A program made the position numbers and the translations under genes. Below the pieces are notes generated by a model. The model was not told the DNA's origin. It made no database searches and worked only from the letters and a program-made list of their open reading frames with translations. This document shows positions 34,134 to 43,778 of a stretch of 64,000 bases of DNA, one piece after another; position 1 is the first letter of the stretch; each line of letters starts with the position of its first letter. This DNA comes from Prevotella sp. (GTDB taxonomy: Bacteria; Bacteroidota; Bacteroidia; Bacteroidales; Bacteroidaceae). The stretch spans positions 1 through 64,000 of the forward strand of contig JAFRRN010000095.1 of NCBI GenBank assembly GCA_017428055.1, read 5' to 3'.

Positions 34134-35807
34134 TCAATCCTTTGTTCTAATGCGCACTATCCGCAAGGTCTGGTCGCAATAATCCACCACCGCAGGGCGA
34201 TGGGTGATGAAGATGACGGTCTTGTCATGATTGGCAAGGATGTTCTGGAGCAACTGTTTCTCGGTCTCGGGGTCGAGCGCACTGGTCGCCTCGTCGAAGA
34301 GCATCACGGAGCGGTTGCGCAACAAGGCACGGGCAATCGTGATGCGCTGCGCCTGGCCCTCGCTAAGGCCACCGCCAGCCTCGGTGCATTGTGTGTCAAG
34401 CCTATCGGGTAACTCCTTGACAAAGTCGGCACATGCCTGGTGCAAAGCATCATACATTTCATCCTCCGTGGCATCGAGCCGTCCCAATCTCAGATTCTCA
34501 CGGATAGTCCCACTGAGCAAAGTGTTGCCCTGCGGCACATACACGAAATTGCATCGCAGACGAGGCGATAGTTTCTTGGTCTTGTTGGCATTATAGATTT
34601 CCGCACGTCCTTCTGTTGGACTGACGAGTGCCAAGATCAACCGGATGAGGGTTGTCTTGCCCGCGCCCGTCTCACCAAGGATTGCCGTGCAACTGCCGGG
34701 ATAGAAGTCGAAGTCCAACTGGTCGATGACATTGCCCTTGCCGTCATCATAGGCATAACTCACCTTGTTCAACCGGACACCACAAGGCGCATCCAAGTCG
34801 ATGGGGTCGCCTTGCTCCTCCAAGGGGTTCTCCTCTAATTCCATCAATCGCTCGGCTGCGGTAAACACGCCGACAAAGGCTGGTATCAAGGATGTGAGGT
34901 TACGTGCAGGGCCTTGGATTCTGTTCACCAACTGCAAGAATGCCGTCATGCCACCGAATGTCAGCGTATGGTCAATCAAGCGGAGTGCCGCCCAAAGGAA
35001 AGCAAACAAATATCCAAGGGCAAACCCCGAGTTGATAATCAAGTTGGCAACGAGACGGAAACGGGTGCGCTTGATGACATTCTGCCGCAACTCGCTCTGT
35101 GTATCTTCCAGCTTATCCACCATGGCGGCATCGATTTCCAAGGTCTTGACGAGCATCCGATTCTGCACCGTCTCCTGCAAGACGCTCTGCACCTTACTGT
35201 CGGAGGTGCGGACATCTTTCGACAATTGCCGCATCCGTCCTATATAGATCCTGCTGAAGCCCAAGAAGATGGGTAACGTACAGACAATGGCAATCGCCAG
35301 AAACTTGTCCATGGCAAACAGGTAGAAGAAGGCACCAAAGAACAGCGCAAGGGTAGAAAGGGTATTAGGCATCGTCTCCGTGAGGAAGTTGATGACCGTT
35401 CCCACATCAGACTCCAAGCGGTTGATGACATCTCCCGAATGGCGGGTCTCCTTACCGCGCCACTCCGAGCGCAAGATACGGTCGAGCATCCGTTGCTGCA
35501 TACGGTTCTGAGCCTTCACGCCAAGCAGGTTTTTCACCCACACGCCCGATATGCTGAGGGCAAACTCACACAAGACGACCAATGCCATCACGCCAACGGC
35601 CCAATAGATATTCCCCTCCTTTGCGCCCGCCGCCACGTCGATGGCTCGCTGCATCGCCCATATCTGCAACAGGCTGACGACCACTTGCCCCAATCCTATC
35701 GAGGCATTGAGGATGGTTTGCAGACGGTTTCCCTTCCATGCACCCCAAAGCCATCTGAGGAGCATGGAAGCCGTATATTTGAATTTGGGAACTTTAAAGA
35801 TACTCAT
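34134..35807 (-). CDS. ABC exporter, fused membrane and ATPase domains
   Basis: 557 residues from ATG 35807 (a GTG two codons earlier is possible). Six-helix type membrane domain, then an ATPase domain with Walker A GETGAGKTT, signature LSEGQAQRITIARAL (Glu in place of the second Gly of LSGGQ) and Walker B VMLFDEATSALD. Works as a dimer in the inner membrane. Upstream neighbour is nadK (10 bp). Substrate unknown. Confidence 0.9.
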   Translation of the reverse strand: MSIFKVPKFKYTASMLLRWLWGAWKGNRLQTILNASIGLGQVVVSLLQIWAMQRAIDVAAGAKEGNIYWAVGVMALVVLCEFALSISGVWVKNLLGVKAQNRMQQRMLDRILRSEWRGKETRHSGDVINRLESDVGTVINFLTETMPNTLSTLALFFGAFFYLFAMDKFLAIAIVCTLPIFLGFSRIYIGRMRQLSKDVRTSDSKVQSVLQETVQNRMLVKTLEIDAAMVDKLEDTQSELRQNVIKRTRFRLVANLIINSGFALGYLFAFLWAALRLIDHTLTFGGMTAFLQLVNRIQGPARNLTSLIPAFVGVFTAAERLMELEENPLEEQGDPIDLDAPCGVRLNKVSYAYDDGKGNVIDQLDFDFYPGSCTAILGETGAGKTTLIRLILALVSPTEGRAEIYNANKTKKLSPRLRCNFVYVPQGNTLLSGTIRENLRLGRLDATEDEMYDALHQACADFVKELPDRLDTQCTEAGGGLSEGQAQRITIARALLRNRSVMLFDEATSALDPETEKQLLQNILANHDKTVIFITHRPAVVDYCDQTLRIVRIRTKD

Positions 35808-35817
35808 AACCACCTCC

Positions 35818-36711
35818 TCATTGCCGCTGGTCCAAGCCCCACATCATCTTCTCCCGCAAGGTGGAGAAATAACGTTGCGACTGCCGTTTGATGATTTGTA
35901 CATGGTGGGAAGCCTTGCGGATAATAATCTTCACGCCCTCCTCCATCTTTTCCGACCGCCCGTCGATGGCAACAAGGAAGTTGTGGGAACGGCTTTCCAC
36001 CGTCAATTCCACCACGCTGTTGTCACCAATTGCTATCGGACGGATATTCAGGCTATGGGGGGCAACAGGCGTCAGGCAGAGGATGCCCGCCTCAGGCACC
36101 ACGATAGGACCGCCATTCGACAAATTATAAGCGGTACTTCCCGTAGGCGTAGAGACAATCAAGCCGTCAGCTTGGTAGGTCACCACATACTCGCCGTTGA
36201 CATTGGCGCGGATAGAAATCATCGAAGCGTTGTCGCGCTTGAGCACGGCGATGTCGTTCAATGCGTAAGGGCAGCCTTGCAAAGTCCCTCCTTCCACCTC
36301 AATTTGTATGACCGTATGCTCCTCTATGCTATACGTGCCGTCGTAAACGGCCTGCAAGGCATTCTCTATCTCGCTCGGCAACACGTCGGCAAGGAAGCCC
36401 AGACGCCCCGTGTTGATGCCCAAGATGGGGATCTCCCTCGCCCCCACCCTGCTTGCCGCCTTGAGGAACGTGCCATCTCCTCCCATGGAGATGACGTAAT
36501 CGACGGCAACGTCCAACTCGTCAAACACGCTCGTCACCTCCAAAGGGAGGTGTTGCTGCTGGGTGATGAAGTCGTAAAATGCCCTCTCCACATACACCGC
36601 CGCCTCTCGCTCAGAGAGGAAAGAGAGGATTTTCTGTATCGCCGTAGACTTCTTGGCTTGGTATTCATTGCCGAAAAGGGCAAATCGAAGTTTGCGCTGC
36701 TCCATTCTCAT
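35818..36711 (-). CDS. nadK: NAD kinase
   Basis: 297 residues. Makes NADP from NAD with ATP. GGDGT motif in SMGGDGTFLKAA and NTGRLGFLADV are the family signatures; later DGLIVSTPTGSTAYNLSNGG forms the substrate site. A TATCTTTG -7 box lies at 36728-36735 on the minus strand, 17 nt before the start. First gene of the minus-strand run toward the exporter genes. Confidence 0.95.
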   Translation of the reverse strand: MRMEQRKLRFALFGNEYQAKKSTAIQKILSFLSEREAAVYVERAFYDFITQQQHLPLEVTSVFDELDVAVDYVISMGGDGTFLKAASRVGAREIPILGINTGRLGFLADVLPSEIENALQAVYDGTYSIEEHTVIQIEVEGGTLQGCPYALNDIAVLKRDNASMISIRANVNGEYVVTYQADGLIVSTPTGSTAYNLSNGGPIVVPEAGILCLTPVAPHSLNIRPIAIGDNSVVELTVESRSHNFLVAIDGRSEKMEEGVKIIIRKASHHVQIIKRQSQRYFSTLREKMMWGLDQRQ

Positions 36712-36727
36712 TTCTGTTATTCCGATG

Positions 36728-36735
36728 CAAAGATA
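36728..36735 (-). promoter_or_regulatory. -7 box of nadK
   Basis: TATCTTTG on the minus strand. A GGTTTATAGTAAACC palindrome lies in the rest of the 325-bp gap (about 36909-36923). No other gene seen there. Confidence 0.7.
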
Positions 36736-37035
36736 ATGAAAAACCTTTACATACCAATATCCTTTAATAAAAAATGGCTTGACATGACTGACAAGCCCGT
36801 AAAATCAATCAAAGAACTATATGCAAGTAGAGAATTATCCTTAAAATTTCACCCCGTTCATTATAACATAAGAATCTATCGTTTATATTAATAGGGTAAA
36901 TAGCTATGGTTTATAGTAAACCGCCTTTATCAAGTTGTTAATGTTCCATAATTTAGCGCAGCGGAATTAGACTATCCCGTTCCCACCACGTCAAATGTAC
37001 ATCATCAGTGTATATTATAACCTAAACCCAATAAG

Positions 37036-38028
37036 ATGAAACAAGACGGAATCATGCGCGTCGGCATTGTCGGCGCGGGATGGATAGCCGAAAAGGCTGC
37101 CATCACCCTTCGTGGCATCGCTGAATGCGAGGGGTACGCCATTGCATCACGCTCCTTGGAAAAGGCACAGGCCTTCGCGGAAGAATGGGGCTTCGCCAAG
37201 GCATACGGCTCGTATTCTGAGCTGATAGCCGATGCAGAAGTTGACTTGGTATATGTCGCCACGCCCCATTCCCACCATTTCGACGTGACACGCGAGGCGT
37301 TGCTAACGGGCAAGCCTTGCTTGGTAGAAAAGGCGTTTATGGCAAACCATCGCCAAGCGTTGGAAATCGTTGAACTGGCACACAAGGAAAAGGTGTTCCT
37401 CGCCGAGGCGATATGGACCCGCTACCAGCCCGTCGTCGCCATCGTGCGCGACATCATCAGCCAAGGGCGGATAGGGACACCGCGCCTCGTCACCGCAACC
37501 TTGGGCTACTCGATGGGCGAGAAGCCGCGCATCATGCGTCCCGACCTCTGCGGCGGAGCGTTGCTCGACCTGGGAGTGTATGCCTTGAACTTCGTGCGCA
37601 TGTTCTTTCCCTCTGACATCGTAAGCATGGAAGGGCAATGCGTGAAGAGCCAGACGGGCATGGACCTGACCAACACTATTAGCCTGGTGTTGGCAAACGG
37701 CATGGTTTGCAACCTCCAGTCGAGTGCCGCCTGTGTGGGCGACAACATCGGCGTGATTGCCGGCACCGACGGAAATATCATCATCGACAACATCAACAAT
37801 CCCCAAAAGGTCACGGTCAACACCCACAACCGCGTGTTTGTGGAAGACATCCACGTACCCCAGCAAGTCACGGGCTATGAATACCAATTCATCGCCTGTC
37901 GGCAGGCGTTGCTCGACGGTTTGCTGGAGCCACGCGAGATGCCACATGAGGAAACCCTATACATCATGCAGCTCATGGACAGCCTTCGGAAAAAGTGGGG
38001 TGTCCGTTATCCCAAGGACGATAACTAA
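37036..38028 (+). CDS. Gfo/Idh/MocA-family oxidoreductase
   Basis: 330 residues. N-terminal Rossmann fold with VGIVGAGWIAEKAA, NAD(P) loop ending in VATPHSHH, and VEKAF, the conserved E-K-P-like motif with Phe replacing Pro. The second domain has the GGALLDLGVYAL pattern (G-G-G-x-x-x-D-x-G-x-H). Oxidises or reduces a sugar or cyclitol; substrate cannot be read. Promoter not resolved. It is 22 bp before the alcohol dehydrogenase gene. Confidence 0.85.
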   Translation: MKQDGIMRVGIVGAGWIAEKAAITLRGIAECEGYAIASRSLEKAQAFAEEWGFAKAYGSYSELIADAEVDLVYVATPHSHHFDVTREALLTGKPCLVEKAFMANHRQALEIVELAHKEKVFLAEAIWTRYQPVVAIVRDIISQGRIGTPRLVTATLGYSMGEKPRIMRPDLCGGALLDLGVYALNFVRMFFPSDIVSMEGQCVKSQTGMDLTNTISLVLANGMVCNLQSSAACVGDNIGVIAGTDGNIIIDNINNPQKVTVNTHNRVFVEDIHVPQQVTGYEYQFIACRQALLDGLLEPREMPHEETLYIMQLMDSLRKKWGVRYPKDDN

Positions 38029-38049
38029 AGGAGAAAAGACTCAAATATC

Positions 38050-39234
38050 ATGAAAGATTTTAATTACTATGCCCCGACAGAAGTAGTGTTCGGAGAGCAG
38101 TCGGAGGAGCAGGTAGCTCTTCTGACAAAGAAGTATGGCGGCACAAAGGTGCTGGTGCATTATGGCGGACAGAGTGCCGTGCGTTCAGGACTGTTAGACA
38201 AGATTTGTGGCTTGCTCCGCGAGGGAGGCATAAAGTACGTCACTTTAGGCGGCGTGGTTCCCAACCCACGGTTGTCAAAAGTCTACGAAGGCATCGACTT
38301 ATGCCGCCACGAGGGCGTGGACTTCATCCTCGCCGTGGGCGGGGGCAGCGTCATCGACTCCGCCAAGGCAATCGCATACGGGACGTGCTACGATGGCGAC
38401 GTATGGGACTTCTACCTCGGCAAGGCTCACCCGCAGACAATGCTACCCGTAGCCACTGTGCTGACCATCCCCGCCGCTGGCAGTGAGATGAGCGAGGCGA
38501 GCGTTATCACCAATGAGGACGGCGATGTCAAATTGGGTTATTCCAACAACATGTCTCGCCCCAAGTTTGCCATCATGAACCCACGCCGCACGTTTACGCT
38601 GCCACCCTACCAGACAGCAGCCGGCGTCACCGACATGATGATGCACACCATGGAACGCTATTTCACCAAGGACGATGACATGGACTTGACCACCGACTTG
38701 GCGGAAGCCTTGTTGCGCCGGATGAAAACCGCCGTCTTCGCCGTGCTGAAAGACCCCGAAGACTACCGCAACCGCGCACAGATTATGTGGGGCGGCAGCG
38801 TTGCCCACAACGGACTGACGGGCTGTGGAGTCGCCGACGACTGGGCTACCCACCAACTGGAACATGAATTGAGCGGCATGTTCGATGCCACCCATGGCGC
38901 GGGGTTGGCTGCCATCTGGCCCAGCTGGGCCCGTTATGTGATGCACGAGAACCTAAGCCGTTTTGTCCGCTTCGCCGTCAACGTGATGGATGTCCCAAAC
39001 GACTTCACCGACCCAGAGGGCACCGCCCTGAAAGGCATTGAGGCGATGGAGCGTTTCTATCATGCCATCGGTATGCCCATCAACATCAAGGAACTCATCG
39101 GCCGCGACATAACAGACGACGAGATCCGCGAGATGACCCGCAAATGCAGCCGCAACCACCAATCCACCTGTGGTTGCCTAAAAGTATTGGAAGCAGCAGA
39201 CATGGAAGCAATCTACCAAATGGCAAGGGGATGA
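38050..39234 (+). CDS. Iron-containing alcohol dehydrogenase (BDH-like)
   Basis: 394 residues. N-terminal YYAPTEVVFGEQS and GGGSVIDSAKAIAYG nucleotide motif; metal-binding residues in the C-terminal half (Asp near TDMMMHTMERY and His in HQLEHELSG and HGAGLAAIWP). Resembles NADPH-dependent butanol dehydrogenases of Clostridium and Bacteroidota. Operon with the two neighbouring oxidoreductase-type genes; the ATGA overlap at 39231-39234 couples it to the epimerase gene. Confidence 0.88.
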   Translation: MKDFNYYAPTEVVFGEQSEEQVALLTKKYGGTKVLVHYGGQSAVRSGLLDKICGLLREGGIKYVTLGGVVPNPRLSKVYEGIDLCRHEGVDFILAVGGGSVIDSAKAIAYGTCYDGDVWDFYLGKAHPQTMLPVATVLTIPAAGSEMSEASVITNEDGDVKLGYSNNMSRPKFAIMNPRRTFTLPPYQTAAGVTDMMMHTMERYFTKDDDMDLTTDLAEALLRRMKTAVFAVLKDPEDYRNRAQIMWGGSVAHNGLTGCGVADDWATHQLEHELSGMFDATHGAGLAAIWPSWARYVMHENLSRFVRFAVNVMDVPNDFTDPEGTALKGIEAMERFYHAIGMPINIKELIGRDITDDEIREMTRKCSRNHQSTCGCLKVLEAADMEAIYQMARG

Positions 39235-40262
39235 AAACACTAATCATTGGAGGGACTGGCACTATCAGCAGTGCCATCACACGGCAACTTGCCGCCGGCA
39301 ACCACGACCTTTGGCTATTGAACAGAGGCAACGACAAGGGCAGAATCCCTGCAAACGCGAGGCACATTGTGGCAGACATCAATCATGAAGAAGAGGTCAT
39401 GCACCTTCTCGGGGACGAGCAGTTTGATGCTGTCTGCGACTTCATCGGATTCACGCCAACCCATGTGGAACGCGACATCCGACTCTTCAAGGGACGTACC
39501 CGACAATACGTGTACATCAGCTCTGCATCCGCATACAATAAGCCCGTCAGCAACCACATCATCACGGAGGGAACAACCCTCGCCAACCCCTATTGGCAAT
39601 ATTCACGCGATAAAATCGCATGTGAGGAACGCCTCATGAAAGAATACCGCGAGGAAGGATTCCCCGTGACCATCGTGCGACCCAGCCATACCTACTGTGA
39701 ACGAAACGTTCCGACAAGCATCCACGGGCCTAAAGGCAGCTGGCAGGTATTGAAACGGATGCTTGAGGACAAGCCCGTCTTGGTGCAAGGCGACGGTACA
39801 TCCCTGTGGACACTGACATGGAACGAGGACTTCGCCCGTGGTTTCATCGGCCTGTTGGGCAACCCAAAGGCTATCGGCGAGGCATTCCAGATCATGAGCG
39901 ACGAGTCGTTGACGTGGAACCAAATCTACGGTTGTGTCGCCAACGCATTGGGCGTGACATTCAAACCATACTATGTCGCGTCCGATTTCCTTGCCGCAGT
40001 TTCTCCCAAGGAATACGACCTCTTGGGAAATCTCATCGGCGACAAGTCGAACACCGTCGTGTTCGACTGCTCAAAACTGAAACGCGCCGTGCCGGGATTC
40101 CATGCCACCACCCGCTTCGACGAGGGCGTGAGGCGATGTGTCGCCCATATCCTCAACCATCCTGAACTGCAACAGGAAGACCCAGAATTCGATGCGTGGT
40201 GCGACCGTGTCATCAATGCGCAGGAGAGGGCAAGGCAAATCATTTTGGAAAACAAAGGATAA
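39231..40262 (+). CDS. NAD-dependent epimerase/dehydratase (SDR) family protein
   Basis: 343 residues from ATG 39231, which overlaps the previous stop by ATGA; the frame extends upstream but that part is within the alcohol dehydrogenase. N-terminal GGTGTISSAITRQL is the nucleotide motif; YISSASAYNK and the Y-x-x-x-K of YSRDKIACE provide the catalytic Tyr-Lys. Extended SDR, perhaps sugar-nucleotide epimerase or reductase. Ends just before a strong terminator. Confidence 0.82.
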   Translation: MKTLIIGGTGTISSAITRQLAAGNHDLWLLNRGNDKGRIPANARHIVADINHEEEVMHLLGDEQFDAVCDFIGFTPTHVERDIRLFKGRTRQYVYISSASAYNKPVSNHIITEGTTLANPYWQYSRDKIACEERLMKEYREEGFPVTIVRPSHTYCERNVPTSIHGPKGSWQVLKRMLEDKPVLVQGDGTSLWTLTWNEDFARGFIGLLGNPKAIGEAFQIMSDESLTWNQIYGCVANALGVTFKPYYVASDFLAAVSPKEYDLLGNLIGDKSNTVVFDCSKLKRAVPGFHATTRFDEGVRRCVAHILNHPELQQEDPEFDAWCDRVINAQERARQIILENKG

Positions 40263-40290
40263 AGAGTCGTGGCATGACACGCCTATCTGT

Positions 40291-40324
40291 AAAAGGGACG
40301 GATTCGCGAATCCGCCCCTTTTAT
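40291..40324 (+). terminator. Terminator of the oxidoreductase operon
   Basis: AAAAGGG-A-CGGATTCG pairs with CGAATCCG-C-CCCTTTT (near-perfect), followed by ATTT. The centre contains TCGCGA. Confidence 0.8.
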
Positions 40325-40332
40325 TTGCCCAA

Positions 40333-40408
40333 CCATTTTGGCTAAAGCCGCAAAGCCTTTTGGCTATGCCCGCAAGGTCTTTCGGCCTTGCCCGAAAGGT
40401 CGCAAAGG
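40333..40408. repeat. 22-bp tandem palindromic repeat, three units plus part
   Basis: Units at 40333-40354, 40355-40376 and 40377-40398 and a partial one after share the TTTTGGCTATAGCCGCAA-type core found at 24690-24755. It starts about 70 bp after the stop codon and just after the terminator. Confidence 0.85.
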
Positions 40409-40429
40409 CATACTTTAATCCCAACAAAT

Positions 40430-40456
40430 ACGGCATTTACCACCTGTAAATGCCGC
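40430..40456. repeat. CGGCATTTAC hairpin
   Basis: CGGCATTTAC-CACCT-GTAAATGCCG, 10 perfect pairs. GCATTTACAGG reappears in the inverted-repeat region near 63.98 kb. Confidence 0.6.
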
Positions 40457-40508
40457 AAATAGAACAAACGAACAATGATTGCCGCCGATGCGAAACGACC
40501 ATTTTGGC

Positions 40509-42497
40509 TTACTCATAGATATTATCCCGCGTCCCCACCTGTTCAAGGTAGACAGGTTCCATGCCGTATTTCTTCAGGTTGCTTTCGCTGGCAAGACTTT
40601 GCAATGGCTCGGTGGAACGAACCACGTGGTTATTCCGCTTTACAAGATGCGCATAGTCGTTGGGCAGGAATGTGGGGCAATTGACCACTAAATTGTCACT
40701 AACCGTATTCACGATGACGCTGCTCATGATGTCCTTCTTCAACTCGGGGTACGCTTTTTGGTACAATTTCGACCTGACATTGACCGTCTTAAACAACTTC
40801 TCCTGCATCCTCTCGGTAGCAAGTTGGGTCGCCCAATACTTTCCCTCATAACGTAAGACCAACACGGCTGACTGGCAATCGAGGAACACGTTGTTTTGAA
40901 TCACGTTGTCCTTGCCGCCATGGACGGTAACGGCACTGAACTCCTTGGAGCCGCAACCCTCAAAGACGTTGCCATAGATCTTCACTCCACTGATTACATC
41001 ATCAAGGCGGATGGCGGCGACTTTATTGATGCTCCCATGCCCTCGTATGCCTTTCCAATAGTTGTAACGCAACACGATGCCCCTATAACTGGCATCACCC
41101 CATGCGTCAAAGCCGCCTTGGTCGTCGCTCTCTGTCACGACGTTCTCTATCTTGTTGTATTCGGCAACTACATTGTTTCCGTCAAAGCGCATGGCAGACG
41201 AGTGGTTCCCCGTGAAATAATTATGGCTCACCTTCATGCCACAGCCCGAGAAGAAGACGCTTTGTTGATAGGTGTGCTTATAATTGGAGACATTGCGGAT
41301 AATGTTGTTATCCACGATGAAGCCGGCATTGTCCAGCGTCGCACGGTCGCCCCCGTAAGCTGAGATGCCCCTCAAGCCAACCTGTTCAATCAGGCATCCC
41401 CTAACCTCATGCCCTTTTCCGCCATCAATCTCTATGCCGTTGTCGCCAAATCGCGAGATGTGGCAATCCAATATGCGGTTATCATGGCCGTTCTTGATCT
41501 TGACAGCAGACCTCCTACCGCCCTCCAAGGCAAGGCCGTCGAGCGTCAGACGCTCACAATTGGTGATGGCGACCATGGGGCTTGCCTCGCTCACCGACAA
41601 GACAACCTCGTCTGCATCCCCGCGAAATCCTTGAGGGGGATACCAATAGAGGACTCCCGCCGTGCGGTCGATATAATACTCGCTGGGCATATCCAACTCA
41701 CAGAGGGCATTCACGATGTAGAAGCGCGCCCCCTTCTTATACCCGTAAGTATGATAGGGCTTCTTCAAGTAAAGCGTCTTTGTCCGTTTGTCCATCCGCT
41801 CTATCGTCTCGTAGGAGTCATACCAGTTGTAATGCCAATAGCCAAACAGATATGGGTCGGCCTCATCTGCCAGCATCAAGACATGAGTGTCGGAATAGCG
41901 CAAGATGCCTTCCACCGTCGAACCGTCATCCTGCTTCGTGCCGCCTAAGGCATCCTCTACGCTTAGGAAGCCGTCGTTGGGATAGCGAGCCATCTGCTGC
42001 CTTTCGCCATTGCAGTATAGGTCGGCACGATGGTAATCACCTACTGCCACGCCATAATCGGTAATATCCATCACGCGAAGGTCTGCGCAAAGGACTTTAG
42101 AGCGAGCCGATGATGGGATTCGCTTGGCTTCCCTGCGACCGAGACTTCTAAAGTTCACAACCCGCTTACTGCCCACAAGACGTGCCTTGCCCTTCTCAAG
42201 GGCGCAAACCGTCAGGCTGTTGCTCCCTTGGAGGTTAGAGAAGTCGATGGTTTGCATGACCTCATAGTCGCCACTCGCCACGTACAGGTAGACATCCGTG
42301 TCCTGGCTCTTCCGCAATACCGCCTTGACCCGCTCCAAGGCATACCCAATGGTCTTCCAAGGCGTTTGCCGCATGCCGTCCGACCTGTCATTTCCTGAAG
42401 GAGAAACATAATACTTCAATGTGTTAGCACCAAAGCCAAGTTGGGCAAGACACAAGAACACGCAAGCAACACACAATCGATAAGAAATCTTCTTCAT
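40509..42497 (-). CDS. Secreted right-handed beta-helix protein
   Basis: 662 residues with a signal peptide (MKKISYRLCVACVFLCLAQLGFG-A). N-terminal module begins LKYYVSPSGNDRSDG with a W-K-T-I motif, typical of secreted polysaccharide lyase-like and DUF1565-type proteins; then many short parallel strands with N-rich turns (about residues 300-500, GRRSAVKIKNGHDNRILDCHI, NGIEIDGGKGHEVRG), characteristic of pectate-lyase-type helices. Catalytic residues cannot be assigned. Might act on a pectin or host glycan; a GH53 and GH78 enzyme lie nearby. Promoter: -7 box TATCTTTG at 42524-42531 minus. Confidence 0.82.
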   Translation of the reverse strand: MKKISYRLCVACVFLCLAQLGFGANTLKYYVSPSGNDRSDGMRQTPWKTIGYALERVKAVLRKSQDTDVYLYVASGDYEVMQTIDFSNLQGSNSLTVCALEKGKARLVGSKRVVNFRSLGRREAKRIPSSARSKVLCADLRVMDITDYGVAVGDYHRADLYCNGERQQMARYPNDGFLSVEDALGGTKQDDGSTVEGILRYSDTHVLMLADEADPYLFGYWHYNWYDSYETIERMDKRTKTLYLKKPYHTYGYKKGARFYIVNALCELDMPSEYYIDRTAGVLYWYPPQGFRGDADEVVLSVSEASPMVAITNCERLTLDGLALEGGRRSAVKIKNGHDNRILDCHISRFGDNGIEIDGGKGHEVRGCLIEQVGLRGISAYGGDRATLDNAGFIVDNNIIRNVSNYKHTYQQSVFFSGCGMKVSHNYFTGNHSSAMRFDGNNVVAEYNKIENVVTESDDQGGFDAWGDASYRGIVLRYNYWKGIRGHGSINKVAAIRLDDVISGVKIYGNVFEGCGSKEFSAVTVHGGKDNVIQNNVFLDCQSAVLVLRYEGKYWATQLATERMQEKLFKTVNVRSKLYQKAYPELKKDIMSSVIVNTVSDNLVVNCPTFLPNDYAHLVKRNNHVVRSTEPLQSLASESNLKKYGMEPVYLEQVGTRDNIYE

Positions 42498-42523
42498 ATC
42501 TTCCTCCTATCCTTAAACCGTGA

Positions 42524-42531
42524 CAAAGATA
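42524..42531 (-). promoter_or_regulatory. -7 box of the beta-helix gene
   Basis: TATCTTTG on the minus strand, 27 nt before the start codon at 42497. Confidence 0.65.
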
Positions 42532-42661
42532 ACGAAAAAGAATGAAAACACTTGCAAATGCGCAAAATTTGCTTCCTTAATCGTACAAAAGTCTAACCCG
42601 CACCCCGACGAAAAGGAGACCATCAGGATATTGACCTATAAGCCCACTTAGGCAAATATGA

Positions 42662-42847
42662 TTAACGCCTGACGTTGATGTCTATCTCTTGCTTGGTCTT
42701 TGAATCGTATGATTGTTCCCTTGGCTTATAGACTCCAGGGCGGCCATCGACGGTGATGCGGAGGATGCGCTTGCCCCTTTTCAAGAAATCAAAGCGTGGG
42801 TCTATGAGGCGGTCGCAATTATACTTGCGAGAGGCCTCTGTCTTACC
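42662..42847 (-). pseudogene. C-terminal fragment of an unknown protein
   Basis: An open 61-codon stretch without a start, preceded by an in-frame TAA and ending in TAA, encodes a basic tail (K-R-G-K-R-I-L-R-I-T-V-D-G-R-P-G-V-Y-K, then ...KQEIDINVRR). It has ordinary codon use, unlike the AT-rich lipoprotein gene just upstream, so it seems to be the 3' end of a disrupted gene. Confidence 0.5.
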
Positions 42848-42863
42848 TTAGATTATGAAAACC

Positions 42864-43778
42864 TTACCAATATACATTACCACATTGTTGTGGCTCATGA
42901 CAGCGATCCCCAAGTGATCCCCATGCCAAAAGGGGTCCTATTATTGTGGGCAATGTAACTATACCCCAAAATATATGACTGGCATTAACTGCTCTATTAT
43001 GTTTCTTACATTTCTTCATATTAATTGCGTCAATTCTATTAGCTTCTGAATAATCTGGTTCACCATTACGTCGAATAATTCTATATTGATTAGAAGATAA
43101 CCACATTTGATCCTCAAATATATTTATATTTGAATAACTGTTTTTCACTTCGACTGAATTAATGTATAATCTATTTCTACATGTGTTCCATTTTGCTAAA
43201 GAGTAATCATAAGAATATGGTATTATAAACTCTATCGTTTCTTTGTTGTCAAATGCCGTGAGGCTATGAACTCCCACAGAAGTATTAAAATCTGGAATCA
43301 TTTTCACTTCACGTACATTTGTTTCCTGAAGAGGTAATTGCCATTTTGAATAAGGGGGAATAGTCATAGAAACTCCAGCCTCATTTGTTTGAACATTGTT
43401 TATTGCATCTTGAACATTATTAAATGTCGTACTCCTTGACGACCGAACGTCCTTAAATAATTGAGTGGAATAGCCATTATAAAGGACATAACTTTTTGAC
43501 TTGTCTATTATTAAACTTTTATTTGAGTTATTAACCACTTCCATTGAGATCATGAAATTCTCAGATATATTATATTTTACATCAAAACCATCATAGTGGC
43601 AAGTCAAATTATCCACTTTTGCACTCTCATCCATATTCTGAATGCCAAAGGAATAAATATTCTCAATTATTGGATAATTCAAGGTTGGACAGGGAATGTA
43701 ATTGGGTTCTGCACATGAAACTAACAAAAACATAAATAAATACATACCTAATGTACTCTGAAATTGGTGCTTTCTCAT
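42864..43778 (-). CDS. Predicted lipoprotein, unknown function, AT-rich
   Basis: 304 residues with a signal peptide and lipobox (LLVSC, Cys near residue 22), so membrane-anchored. Middle part rich in Asn and Ser, with several Y-S-Y/Y-x-Y stretches; a C-terminal hydrophobic segment (HIFWGIVTLPTIIGPLLAWGSLG) may sit in the membrane. Base composition is much more AT-rich than flanking genes, pointing to transfer. No family recognised. Confidence 0.6.
   Translation of the reverse strand: MRKHQFQSTLGMYLFMFLLVSCAEPNYIPCPTLNYPIIENIYSFGIQNMDESAKVDNLTCHYDGFDVKYNISENFMISMEVVNNSNKSLIIDKSKSYVLYNGYSTQLFKDVRSSRSTTFNNVQDAINNVQTNEAGVSMTIPPYSKWQLPLQETNVREVKMIPDFNTSVGVHSLTAFDNKETIEFIIPYSYDYSLAKWNTCRNRLYINSVEVKNSYSNINIFEDQMWLSSNQYRIIRRNGEPDYSEANRIDAINMKKCKKHNRAVNASHIFWGIVTLPTIIGPLLAWGSLGDRCHEPQQCGNVYW

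Noticed and set aside
35641..36891. 416-codon plus-strand open frame over nadK
   Set aside because: Antisense to nadK and the exporter; no recognisable domain; an effect of codon bias.
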